A stretch of DNA of 8,677 bases, taken from Limnobacter sp. (lineage in GTDB: Bacteria; Pseudomonadota; Gammaproteobacteria; Burkholderiales; Burkholderiaceae_B). The position numbers and the translations under genes were made by a program. Shown here piece after piece: positions 1 to 6,415 of this stretch (within the stretch, counting starts at the first letter, position 1; each line of letters begins with the position of its first letter). The notes beneath the pieces are model-generated. The model was not told the origin of the DNA, searched no databases, and worked only from the letters and a program-made list of their open reading frames with translations. The stretch covers positions 1 to 8,677 of the forward strand of contig JAAURO010000053.1 of NCBI GenBank assembly GCA_012032215.1, given 5' to 3'.

Positions 1-918
1 CCGCAAATTCCCAAACGCATGCTGATCATCGGCGGGGGTATTATCGGGCTGGAAATGGCAACCGTGTACTCAGCGCTGGGTGCACGGCTGGATGTGGTGG
101 AAATGATGGATGGCCTTATGCAAGGCGCCGACAAAGACCTCGTGAAAGTGTGGCAAAAGAAAAATGCCCACCGTTTCGACAACATTTTACTGAAAACCAA
201 AACCGTTGCAGTGCAGGCCAAAAAAGAAGGCATTCTGGTTACCTTCGAGGGCGAACAAGCCCCCAAAGAGCCCCAATTGTACGACTTGGTGCTGTGCTCG
301 GTAGGCCGCACGCCAAACGGCCTGAAAATTGGTGCAGACCGGGCCAGTGTACAGGTTACCGAGCGTGGTTTTATTCCCGTGGATCAGCAAATGCGCACCA
401 ATGTGCCACACATTTTTGCCATCGGCGATGTGGTGGGGCAGCCCATGCTGGCGCACAAAGCCGTGCACGAAGCCCACGTGGCCGCGGAAGCCGCATTGGG
501 CGAAAAAGCCTTCTTCGATGCCAAGGTAATTCCTTCCGTGGCCTACACGCACCCCGAAGTAGCTTGGGTAGGCTTAACCGAAGAGCAAGCCAAAGATCGC
601 GGTATTCAAGTGGAAAAATCCGTGTTTCCGTGGGCCGCCTCGGGACGCGCCATTGCCAACAACGCCGATGAAGGGTTTACCAAGCTGATTTTCGATGCAG
701 ACACCAAGCGTTTGGTGGGCGGTGCCATTGTTGGCATGAATGCCGGCGACCTCATTGGTGAAGTGTGTCTGGCCATCGAAATGGGGGCAGACCCCACCGA
801 CATTGGCAAAACCATACACCCACACCCCACCTTGTGCGAAAGTGTGGGCATGGCCGCCGAAGTGTTCAAAGGTGTGTGCACCGATTGCCCGCGCAAAAGA
901 AAAAATAGTGGAAAATAG
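1..918 (+). CDS. lpdA: Dihydrolipoamide dehydrogenase (E3), C-terminal ~305 residues; 5' end outside window
   Basis: E3 is the FAD flavoprotein that reoxidises dihydrolipoyl groups with NAD+ in pyruvate and 2-oxoglutarate dehydrogenase complexes (cytosol). The frame is open from base 1, so the gene starts upstream and the ATG at 19 is internal. Visible: the NAD-binding Rossmann start GGGIIGLE (about 31-54), the flavoprotein FAD motif [11 protein letters not shown], and the dimerisation domain ending in HPHPTLCE, where the catalytic His (823-825) and Glu (838-840) are both present. Similarity to E. coli Lpd as I recall it is continuous, including [10 protein letters not shown] and IGGAIVG-like segments, with a normal short basic tail ([10 protein letters not shown]). 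The redox-active CxxxxC disulfide would lie upstream of the window. E2/E1 subunit genes are expected upstream but cannot be seen. rpiA follows after about 31 nt with no convincing terminator between. Confidence 0.96.
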   Translation, partial: PQIPKRMLIIGGGIIGLEMATVYSALGARLDVVEMMDGLMQGADKDLVKVWQKKNAHRFDNILLKTKTVAVQAKKEGILVTFEGEQAPKEPQLYDLVLCSVGRTPNGLKIGADRASVQVTERGFIPVDQQMRTNVPHIFAIGDVVGQPMLAHKAVHEAHVAAEAALGEKAFFDAKVIPSVAYTHPEVAWVGLTEEQAKDRGIQVEKSVFPWAASGRAIANNADEGFTKLIFDADTKRLVGGAIVGMNAGDLIGEVCLAIEMGADPTDIGKTIHPHPTLCESVGMAAEVFKGVCTDCPRKRKNSGK

Positions 919-936
919 CGGTTTTTTTTCGTACTC

Positions 937-940
937 AGGA
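937..940 (+). promoter_or_regulatory. Ribosome-binding site AGGA that decides the rpiA start
   Basis: AGGA directly abuts an ATG at 941, which is too close to serve it, but lies 9 nt before the ATG at 950. This favours 950 as the true start. The protein from 950 also lines up residue-for-residue with E. coli RpiA at the catalytic positions. Confidence 0.6.
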
Positions 941-949
941 ATGCAGTTC

Positions 950-1651
950 ATGGATGTCTTCACACTGAAGCAATTGGTGGCCAAAGCCGCGCTGGAATAT
1001 GTAAAGCCCGGCACCATTCTGGGCGTTGGCACCGGTTCCACCGTGGATTGCTTCATTGATGCACTGGCCGAGGCCAACATGGCGCTGAAGGGCGCAGTGT
1101 CTTCTTCAGTGCGATCAGAAAAAAAACTGCGCGACATCGGAGTGCCCATTGTAGAGCTTGCCGACATTACCGGCCTGGACATCTACGTAGACGGAGCCGA
1201 TGAAATCGACCCCGCTTTTCATTTGATCAAAGGCGGCGGCGGTGCCTTGACCCGCGAAAAAATCGTGGCTGATTCTGCCTGCACGTTTGTGTGTATTGCC
1301 GATGAATCCAAACTGGTGCAAACCTTGGGGCACTTTCCTTTGCCGGTAGAAGTAATACCCATGGCGCGCGCAGTCATTGCCCGAAAACTGCAAGCCCTGG
1401 GTGGCACGCCCGTGTGGCGGAAAGGGTTTGTCACCGACAACGGCAACGACATTCTGGATGTATCGGGTTTACACATCAGCGATCCCTGTGCACTGGAATC
1501 TGAAATCAACCAGTGGCCTGGCGTAGTTACCAACGGCTTGTTTGCGCGGCGTGGGGCAGACGTGTGCCTGATAGGCAGCGGGCAAGAGGTTAAAAAACTT
1601 CTGCTGGCACCAACGACAACAATTTGTCACAATGGTGTGGCAAATTCGTGA
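950..1651 (+). CDS. rpiA: Ribose-5-phosphate isomerase A
   Basis: Interconverts ribose 5-phosphate and ribulose 5-phosphate in the non-oxidative pentose phosphate pathway (cytosol, no cofactor). The product is 233 aa, slightly longer than the E. coli enzyme (219 aa). The phosphate/substrate loop GVGTGST is at residues 25-31. The active-site block YVDGADEID gives D81 and D84, followed by [11 protein letters not shown] with K94 and E103, the same numbers as in E. coli RpiA when the ATG at 950 is used. [11 protein letters not shown] and [10 protein letters not shown] are further family motifs. The ATG at 941 (MQFM...) is the alternative start but has no room for a ribosome-binding site. The frame is open back to 740 over the lpdA end, which is overlap and not a real extension. 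The last ~15 residues ([17 protein letters not shown]) are beyond the E. coli end and look unconserved. phoU follows after 36 nt. Confidence 0.96.
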   Translation: MDVFTLKQLVAKAALEYVKPGTILGVGTGSTVDCFIDALAEANMALKGAVSSSVRSEKKLRDIGVPIVELADITGLDIYVDGADEIDPAFHLIKGGGGALTREKIVADSACTFVCIADESKLVQTLGHFPLPVEVIPMARAVIARKLQALGGTPVWRKGFVTDNGNDILDVSGLHISDPCALESEINQWPGVVTNGLFARRGADVCLIGSGQEVKKLLLAPTTTICHNGVANS

Positions 1652-1687
1652 AATAAAATTTCCTGCAAAGGCCTAGGTTAAAACAAC

Positions 1688-2391
1688 ATGACTGAACACA
1701 CCTCCAAACAATACGATGCAGAGCTAGAGTCTTTGCGCACCCGCGTTCTTCAAATGGGTGGTCTGGTAGAAAGCCAGATTGTGTGTGCCATAGATGGCTT
1801 GGGCAGTAGCACCGATGGTGCGGTATTCCATGAAATCGTTCGCCGTGAAGCGGAAGTCAACCGCACCGAAATGGAAATCGATGAACTGTGCAACCACATT
1901 CTGGCGCGCAGGCAGCCTGCAGCCATCGACCTTCGCTCTATTTTGGTGGCCATTAAAATGATTCGCGATTTAGAGCGAATCGGCGATGAAGCCGAAAAAG
2001 TGGCACGAATGGGTTTGAAAATCATCGAAAGTGGCCGTAACTTTGTGCCCAAAGTGGATTTAGAGCATATGGCCAAAAACGCCATAGCCATGCTGCGCAA
2101 AGTGCTTGATTCGTACGCCCGCGTCAACGCGGTGTCGGCCGCCGAGGTGGTGCGTGCAGATATTGAAGTAGACGATGAGTTTAAAGGCATTTTGCGCCAG
2201 TTGATTACCTTCATGATGGAAGACCCCCGAACCATCACCCGGTCTATTGATATTCTGTTTGTGGCCAAAGCCATTGAACGCATTGGCGATCATTCCAAAA
2301 CATGTCCGAGCACGTGGTGTATCTGGTCAAGGGCCGCGATGTACGCCACCTTGGCCCCGATGTGGTGGCAGAGGAAGCCAACAACAACTGA
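1688..2391 (+). CDS. phoU: Phosphate-signalling regulator PhoU, with an apparent 1-nt deletion at 2297-2300
   Basis: PhoU is a cytosolic all-helical protein that represses the PhoR-PhoB response by linking the Pst phosphate transporter to the sensor kinase. Two three-helix repeats are visible. The first contains IRDLERIGDEAEKVA and the second AKAIERIGDHSK; both hold the acidic metal-binding signature of the family. The reading frame breaks in the run AAAA at 2297-2300. Adding one A restores SKNMSEHVVYLVKGRDVRHL, the typical PhoU C-terminus, and a stop at 2389-2391 (about 234 aa, the usual length). As it stands, the shifted frame misses that stop and runs on into mltB. The break is probably a sequencing error in a homopolymer; if real, PhoU would lose its last helix. 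No pst, phoB or phoR genes are adjacent. The ribosome-binding site is weak (AGG in the 36-nt gap after rpiA). Confidence 0.9.
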
Positions 2392-2422
2392 ATTGCGAGC
2401 GTACAAAATCGGGCACACACCA

Positions 2423-3484
2423 ATGGCTATTTTTTGCAGAAATTTTGTGGCGGGTCTTTTTGCTGTGTTCGCAGCGTGGTTTTGCGTACTGCACAGCGCA
2501 CACGCCGAGGGCAACTACGACCAGCGCGCCAAAGCCATGGAATTGGCCCAACAACTGCAAGCGCAGCACAACATTCCGGTAGCACGCACTCTGGCGCTTC
2601 TGAAAGAAGCCCGGTACTTGCCGCATGTGGTGAAAGCGGTAAAACCACCCAATAAGCCCGGCGTGCGCGATTGGGACCGCTACCGCTCGCGCTTTGTGGA
2701 AAAATTTCGCATCGAAAAAGGCATTGAATTCTGGAACGACAATGAAACCGCCTTAAACCAGGCTTCGCAACAGTTTGGCGTGCCGCCCGAAGTCATCGTG
2801 GCCATTATTGGTGTAGAAACCATTTATGGCCGCCATCTGGGCAAAAACCGTGTGCTTGATTCCTTGGCCACCTTGGCCTTTGATTACCCCACAGGGCAAC
2901 GCGATCGCTCCGAGTTTTTTACCCAAGAGCTGGCGGCTTTTATTGTGCTCACTGAAAACAGCCACCTGGATGCCTTGCAGGTAGAAGGTTCGTATGCTGG
3001 GGCCGTGGGCTTGGGCCAGTTTATGCCCAGTTCCTGGCAAGCCTACGCCGTTGATGGCGATGGCAACGGAATCATCGATTTATTTGGCAGCAAAACAGAC
3101 GCCATTTTCAGTGTGGCCAATTTTTTGAAAGTGCATGGCTGGGAACCGGGCGTTTCGGCCCTGATTCCTGTGGAAATCAAGCAGGATAGGCACTTAAGCA
3201 CTTTGCTTGCGCCCGATATTGTGCCCACCTTTACCCCCCAGGAAATGGTTCAGCAAGGGCTGGAACTCAAGCACCAAACCCTGGAAAACGAAAAACTTGC
3301 TCTCATAGAACTGGTGCGCAGCACAGGCCCCAGCGACTACGTGGTGGGCGGCAACAATTTTTACGTGGTTACCCGCTACAACCGGTCTTCTTTTTATGCC
3401 ACCGCGGTGCTGGAGCTGGCTCAGGCTTTACGCACCAACCGAGAACTTAGTATGCATCAAACAAGTGGAGTTGACCCCGTTTAA
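2423..3484 (+). CDS. mltB: Lytic murein transglycosylase B; 3' end altered by IS insertion
   Basis: Cleaves the MurNAc-GlcNAc glycan bond of peptidoglycan, forming 1,6-anhydro-MurNAc, during wall growth and recycling. The product is 353 aa. Residues 1-28 form a signal peptide (hydrophobic FVAGLFAVFAAWFCVL, cleavage likely after AHA); no clear lipobox is seen, unlike E. coli MltB, so it is probably a soluble periplasmic form. Catalytic Glu is E132 in AIIGVETIYG. The fold motif GAVGLGQFMPSSW lies at 193-205 and an EF-hand-like calcium loop DGDGNGIIDL at 211-220, a feature known from E. coli Slt35. The C-terminal NFYVVTRYNRSSFYATAV motif is intact. The last codons and the TAA come from the left inverted repeat of the IS, so the native tail (a few residues, unconserved) is replaced by SGVDPV; activity is probably unaffected. 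The ATG at 2423 has only a weak ribosome-binding site; a TTG at 2393 is a less likely start. The gene begins 31 nt after the restored phoU stop. Confidence 0.93.
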   Translation: MAIFCRNFVAGLFAVFAAWFCVLHSAHAEGNYDQRAKAMELAQQLQAQHNIPVARTLALLKEARYLPHVVKAVKPPNKPGVRDWDRYRSRFVEKFRIEKGIEFWNDNETALNQASQQFGVPPEVIVAIIGVETIYGRHLGKNRVLDSLATLAFDYPTGQRDRSEFFTQELAAFIVLTENSHLDALQVEGSYAGAVGLGQFMPSSWQAYAVDGDGNGIIDLFGSKTDAIFSVANFLKVHGWEPGVSALIPVEIKQDRHLSTLLAPDIVPTFTPQEMVQQGLELKHQTLENEKLALIELVRSTGPSDYVVGGNNFYVVTRYNRSSFYATAVLELAQALRTNRELSMHQTSGVDPV

Positions 3485-3489
3485 CGGAC
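3466..3489 (+). repeat. Left inverted repeat (IRL) of the IS
   Basis: Begins TGGAGTTGACCC and ends TTTAACGGAC. It pairs with the reverse complement of 4569-4592, with mismatches only at positions 13-14 (CG here, TT in the other end). It also encodes the last residues and stop codon of mltB. Confidence 0.92.
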
Positions 3490-3499
3490 CCCTTATGTT
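3471..3499 (+). promoter_or_regulatory. Candidate sigma-70 promoter of the transposase genes
   Basis: TTGACC (3471-3476, 5 of 6 to the -35 consensus) is inside the left inverted repeat. After a 17-nt spacer comes TATGTT (3494-3499, 4 of 6 to the -10 consensus). A -35 box in the terminal repeat driving inward transcription is common in insertion sequences. The orfA ribosome-binding site AAAGGAG follows at 3506-3512, 7 nt before its ATG. Confidence 0.5.
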
Positions 3500-3519
3500 C
3501 TCGATAAAGGAGTCCAAAG

Positions 3520-3849
3520 ATGGTCCAACAATACAAACCTGCATACTCTGCTGAGTTTGTTCAGCAGATGGTCGAATTGGTTGCAGCAGGCCGCAGCCCC
3601 ACCCAGTTATCCAAGGAGTTCGGTTGCCACGTCACTTCGATTTTGACGCGGTGTCGCAATGCTGGTGTTCGTTATCGCCCCGGACAACAGTCTTCATCAG
3701 CACAACCACCTTCACCCAATAGCGGATCAACATTGAGTTTTAACGAGCGTCAGGAGCTTGTTGAACTACGCAAGAAACTCAAGCGCGTGGAAATGGAACG
3801 GGACATCTTGGCAAAGGCTACGGCCTGGTTTGCAAACAACAACGATTGA
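3520..3849 (+). CDS. IS3-family transposase OrfA (helix-turn-helix subunit)
   Basis: This 109-aa DNA-binding subunit recognises the IS ends and works with OrfB. An N-terminal helix-turn-helix is visible around residues 8-50 (FVQQMVELVAAGRSPTQLSK then FGCHVTSILTRCRNAG). It is followed by a Ser/Pro-rich linker (about 54-70) and a C-terminal coiled coil, RQELVELRKKLKRVEMERDI, continuing to the family's LAKATAWFA-type end. The ATG at 3520 has a strong ribosome-binding site (AAAGGAG, 7-nt spacing). Its TGA (3847-3849) overlaps the TTG start of orfB by two bases. OrfB is in the -1 frame, as usual in this family, but no obvious A-rich slippery heptamer is seen in the overlap. This half of the element looks intact. 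Confidence 0.9.
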   Translation: MVQQYKPAYSAEFVQQMVELVAAGRSPTQLSKEFGCHVTSILTRCRNAGVRYRPGQQSSSAQPPSPNSGSTLSFNERQELVELRKKLKRVEMERDILAKATAWFANNND

Positions 3850-4561
3850 TTGGCAAGGTGTACCAATTGTTCAAGGCAAACCGGGCCCAATTCCCAACCC
3901 GCACCCTGTGTGAAACCCTTGAGGTTTCACACAGTGGCTATTACGACTGGGTTAATCGCAGACCCAGCCCCCGAGCAATTGCCAACGCCGAGTTGGCTCA
4001 ACAAATCATGAGCGTTTATGAAATGAGCGATTCAAGTTACGGCAGGATCCGCATCGCAAAGGAATTGGCTGATCTGGGTTTGGCCGTGGTTCTGGATGTG
4101 TGCAGTCGCAAAGTGGTGGGTTGGGCATTCGGTGAGCGCATGACGGCTGACTTGGTAATAAGCGCTTTGAATATGGCGCTGATTACCCGAAACCTGAGCA
4201 AGTAATCCACCACAGCGATCAGGGCAGTCAATACACCAGCATTGAGTTTGGCAAACGTTGCAAGGAAATGGGTGTTCGGCCGTTCATGGGTGGCATCGGG
4301 GATGCATACGACAACGCCATGGCCGAGAGCTTCTTTGCAAGTCTTGAATGCGAATTGATTGATCGACGTTCATGGAAAAGCAAAACCGAGGCACGACTTG
4401 CTGTGTTCACATGGATTGAATCCTGGTACAACCCAAAGCGCCGACACTCAGGACTTGGATATTTATCACCCAATAATTTTGAAAAGAAACTCACGGAGGC
4501 AAATCATACAGCGATAGAATTCGAAGAAACTACAAATGCCGAAGATCTCTCGGTTCAGTGA
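3846..4561 (+). pseudogene. IS3-family transposase OrfB, broken: ~70-codon internal deletion plus frameshift
   Basis: OrfB is the DDE integrase-type catalytic subunit. The N-terminal part (VYQLFKANRAQFPTRTLCE, then SHSGYYDWVNRRPS) is typical. After YGRIRIAKELADLG the sequence jumps straight to LAVVLDVCSRKVVGWAF at about 4077-4084. In relatives some 70 residues lie between these blocks, including the W-V-A-D-I-T-Y segment with the first catalytic Asp; that Asp is therefore missing. A second lesion is a lost A in the run at 4190-4192: restoring it gives RKPEQVIHHSDQGSQYTS in place of the premature stop at 4203-4205. The rest (4193-4561) holds the second Asp in HHSDQG and the Glu in NAMAESFF exactly 35 residues apart, then WYNPKRRHSGLGYLSP. 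The start is a TTG at 3846. The catalytic loss should inactivate the protein whether or not the frameshift is real. Confidence 0.88.
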
Positions 4562-4568
4562 AAAAACT

Positions 4569-4592
4569 GTCCGTTAAAAAGGGTCAACTCCA
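4569..4592 (-). repeat. Right inverted repeat (IRR) of the IS
   Basis: The reverse complement begins TGGAGTTGACCC and ends TTTAACGGAC, matching the left end at 22 of 24 positions. It starts 7 nt after the orfB stop codon. Confidence 0.92.
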
Positions 4593-4593
4593 G

Positions 4594-4695
4594 GTGCGCA
4601 AACCCGGTTCTTTCGCGCTATGCCCCAACTGCCAGGGCAAGAAAGCAGAACTGGGAGACTATGCCATATTTTGGTTTTCCAGCTATAGCAGATAA
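4594..4695 (+). pseudogene. Possible 3' remnant of an unrecognised gene cut by the IS (weak)
   Basis: Directly right of the IS a frame reads VRKPGSFALCPNCQGKKAEL and continues to a TAA at 4693-4695. It contains a CPNC pair of the kind found in zinc ribbons. It has no start of its own other than GTG at 4594, no ribbon partner cysteines, and the neighbouring + frame is also open over much of the stretch. I do not recognise the family. It could be the tail of a gene whose front was lost when the IS arrived or recombined, or chance coding potential. Confidence 0.2.
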
Positions 4696-4720
4696 GAAGT
4701 TGCAGATAGCCACCGTTTAA

Positions 4721-4751
4721 TTGCTGTACACGACTTTGTACAGGACAGCAA
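4721..4751. repeat. Overlapping dyad symmetry in the mltB/ruvB convergent gap
   Basis: Two mutually exclusive stems are visible. One is CTGTACA (4724-4730) with TGTACAG (4737-4743), 7 bp with a 6-nt loop. The other is TTGCTGT (4721-4727) with ACAGCAA (4745-4751), also 7 bp. The position, beyond the ruvB stop in the convergent gap, suits a transcript end or protein-binding site, but there is no U-run on either strand, so it is not a standard intrinsic terminator. The rest of 4593-4779 shows nothing else I can name. Confidence 0.45.
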
Positions 4752-4779
4752 TATAAGGGGCAATCGCTGCTTATGGGGT

Positions 4780-5801
4780 TTAAGTACCAGGCAGGCTATG
4801 AGGCACCACCAATCCAAAATGCGCATAGGCATTTGCGGTGGCTGTGCGCCCGCGCGGTGTGCGTTGCACATAGCCTTGCTGAATCAGGTAGGGTTCCAGC
4901 ACGTCTTCAATGGTGTCTTTTTCTTCGCCGATGGCGGCGGCCAGGCTTTCCAGCCCCACAGGGCCGCCGTTGAATTTGTGAATAATGGCTTGTAGCAGGC
5001 GTCTGTCCATGGGGTCGAGGCCTTGGTTGTCGACATCCAGCATGGTGAGCGCCTTGTCGGCCATGTCCACCGTTAAAACGCCTTCGCCTTTTACCTGTGC
5101 GTAGTCGCGCACCCGGCGCAGCAAGCGGTTGGCGATGCGTGGGGTGCCACGTGCGCGGCGGGCAATTTCAAGGCAGCCCGGTGCTTCGGCGGGCAGGTTG
5201 AGCAGCCCGGCAGAGCGGGTTACTATGCGGGCGAGTTCTTCGGGGGAATAAAATTCCAGACGGGACACAATTCCAAAGCGGTCGCGCAGCGGGTTGGTGA
5301 GCATGCCCGCGCGGGTGGTGGCACCTACCAGTGTGAAGGGTTGTAAATCGAGTTTGACGCTGCGTGCGCCCGGGCCTTCGCCTATCATGATGTCGATTTG
5401 GTAGTCTTCGAGGGCAGGGTATAGAATTTCTTCAACTACGGGTGACAGCCTGTGGATTTCATCGATAAACAGGACATCGTTTTTTCAAGGTTGGTGAGCA
5501 GGGCGGCCAGGTCTCCGGCGCGTTCCAGCACCGGCCCGGAGGTTTGTTTCAGGTTGACGCCCATTTCGCGCGCCAGAATGTGCGCCAGTGTGGTTTTGCC
5601 CAGGCCGGGCGGGCCGAACAGCAGCACGTGGTCGAGCGCTTCTTGGCGTTGGCGGGCGGCGGCAATAAAAATATCAAGTTGATCGCGGATTTTTTGCTGG
5701 CCCACGTAGTCATCGAGGTGTTTGGGGCGCAGGGCGCGCTCAAAGACTTCTTCCTGTGGGGTGCTGGCAGCCGGGCTGAGAAGGCGGTCGGGTTCTATCA
5801 T
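4780..5801 (-). CDS. ruvB: Holliday junction branch-migration ATPase RuvB, with an apparent 1-nt deletion at 5480-5485
   Basis: RuvB is the AAA+ hexameric motor that pumps DNA through the RuvA-bound Holliday junction. Walker A is GPPGLGKT at residues 63-70. The frame breaks at codon 107-108 in a run of six A (six T on the + strand, 5480-5485). One extra A restores [20 protein letters not shown], which is Walker B with its DEIH. Downstream are sensor 1 (GATTRAG), the arginine-finger region NPLRDRFGI, and the C-terminal winged helix ([16 protein letters not shown], then [16 protein letters not shown]). Restored length is 340 aa, close to E. coli (336). Last gene of purH-ruvC-ruvA-ruvB; it starts 3 nt after the ruvA stop, so translation is probably coupled, and it should share the LexA-controlled transcript with ruvA. 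A homopolymer error is the likelier reading; a true lesion would leave only ~107 residues of RuvB. Confidence 0.94.
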
Positions 5802-5804
5802 GGT

Positions 5805-6395
5805 TTAGCTTTTTGCCAGGTTTTTTAAAGCCAGCTTCAGGCCATCGGTGACGGTGCTACCTTGTGGCAGGTTTTTGCAGGCGGCCTGGGTTTCTTTTTC
5901 AGAATACCCCAGGGCCACCAGGGCCTGGCTGATTTCATCACTTGGGTTTAGCACATGGGGCTGTGTGTTGGCCAGGCCGGCGGCATTGCCCAAGCCAGAA
6001 AACTGGCCTTTAAGTTCTACGAGCAGGCGTTCGGCCACTTTTTTGCCAATGCCGGGCACTTGCACCAGCCGGACGGTTTCCTGGCTTTGAATGGCGAGCA
6101 GAAATTCGTTGGGGCTTAACGTGGAAAGCACGGCCAGTGCTATTTTGGGCCCTACGCCGTTTACCTTGATCAGGCTGCGGAAGACGCTGCGCTCTTGGCC
6201 GGTGGAAAAACCATACAACAGATGCGCGTCTTCGCGAATAACCTGGTGGGTGTGCAGCATGCAGGGCTGGCCGCATTCTGGGAGGTGAAAAAACGTGCTC
6301 ATGGGTACTTGCACTTCATAGCCTACGCCTGCGCAGTCGATGACCACCCAGGGGGCTGTTTTTTCCAGTAAGTGTCCGTTGAGTCTGCCAATCAT
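5805..6395 (-). CDS. ruvA: Holliday junction DNA helicase subunit RuvA
   Basis: RuvA is a tetramer that binds the four-way junction, holds it flat and loads RuvB rings. The product is 196 aa (E. coli 203) and uninterrupted. Domain I, an OB fold, is at about 1-63 (MIGRLNGHLLEK, GVGYEVQVP, REDAHLLYGF). Domain II has two helix-hairpin-helix motifs, VNGVGPKIALAVLS near 78-91 and VPGIGKKVAERLLVELKG near 113-130. Domain III, which contacts RuvB, is at about 152-196 (DEISQALVALGYSEKETQAA). The start ATG (6393-6395) lies 20 nt after the ruvC stop, and that gap is almost entirely filled by a LexA box. Repression by LexA and induction after DNA damage are therefore expected. The ribosome-binding site is weak. 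Confidence 0.97.
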   Translation of the reverse strand: MIGRLNGHLLEKTAPWVVIDCAGVGYEVQVPMSTFFHLPECGQPCMLHTHQVIREDAHLLYGFSTGQERSVFRSLIKVNGVGPKIALAVLSTLSPNEFLLAIQSQETVRLVQVPGIGKKVAERLLVELKGQFSGLGNAAGLANTQPHVLNPSDEISQALVALGYSEKETQAACKNLPQGSTVTDGLKLALKNLAKS

Positions 6396-6399
6396 GATG

Positions 6400-6415
6400 C
6401 TGTATAGAATACCAG
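6400..6415. promoter_or_regulatory. LexA (SOS) box upstream of ruvAB
   Basis: On the - strand the sequence is CTGGTATTCTATACAG, a CTG-N10-CAG palindrome with the AT-rich centre of the gamma/betaproteobacterial LexA operator (consensus CTGTATATATATACAG). It lies immediately after the ruvC stop and 4 nt before the ruvA ATG. The E. coli ruvAB operon has a LexA operator in the corresponding place, as I recall with a CTGG left half as well. The operator would control ruvA-ruvB without controlling purH-ruvC. I could not identify a convincing -35/-10 pair next to it. Confidence 0.75.

Larger units (their letters stand above)
3466..4592 (+). mobile_element. IS3-family insertion sequence, 1127 bp, internally deleted
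   Basis: The element is bounded by imperfect 24-bp inverted repeats (3466-3489 and 4569-4592) beginning TGGAGTTGACCC. It carries the two-gene layout of the IS3 family: orfA with a helix-turn-helix, and orfB with a D(35)E integrase domain in the -1 frame. At 1127 bp it is shorter than typical members (about 1.2-1.5 kb), which fits the ~70-codon loss seen in orfB. The ends look intact, so it could be mobilised in trans by a complete relative. Flanking triplets are AAG on the left and GGT on the right, so no 3-4 bp target duplication is visible. The subgroup cannot be fixed from the sequence alone. It lies between the convergent mltB and ruvB genes. Confidence 0.93.

Noticed and set aside
895..930. 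A-rich stretch followed by eight T after lpdA, resembling an intrinsic terminator
   Set aside because: Only A-T pairing is available, with no GC stem; rpiA follows closely, so read-through seems more likely.
740..949. A 5' extension of rpiA back to an ATG at 740
   Set aside because: It would overlap the conserved lpdA end by about 180 bases; the start at 950 has a ribosome-binding site and gives family-standard numbering.
574..1182. A 202-codon - strand frame across the end of lpdA and start of rpiA
   Set aside because: It is fully covered by two well-supported genes on the other strand and has no family motif.
1688..3484. A single 598-codon frame that reads as a PhoU-MltB fusion protein
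   Set aside because: The fusion exists only because one A is missing at 2297-2300. Restoring it gives a normal PhoU stop at 2391 and a separate mltB whose own signal peptide begins at 2423. A cytosolic PhoU domain before a signal peptide makes no sense.
4724..4743. LexA-box or lux-box reading of CTGTACACGACTTTGTACAG
   Set aside because: The half-sites are too far apart: CTG-N14-CAG instead of N10 for LexA, and CTGTA-N10-TACAG instead of N6 for a lux box. Nothing starts transcription-wise in this convergent gap.
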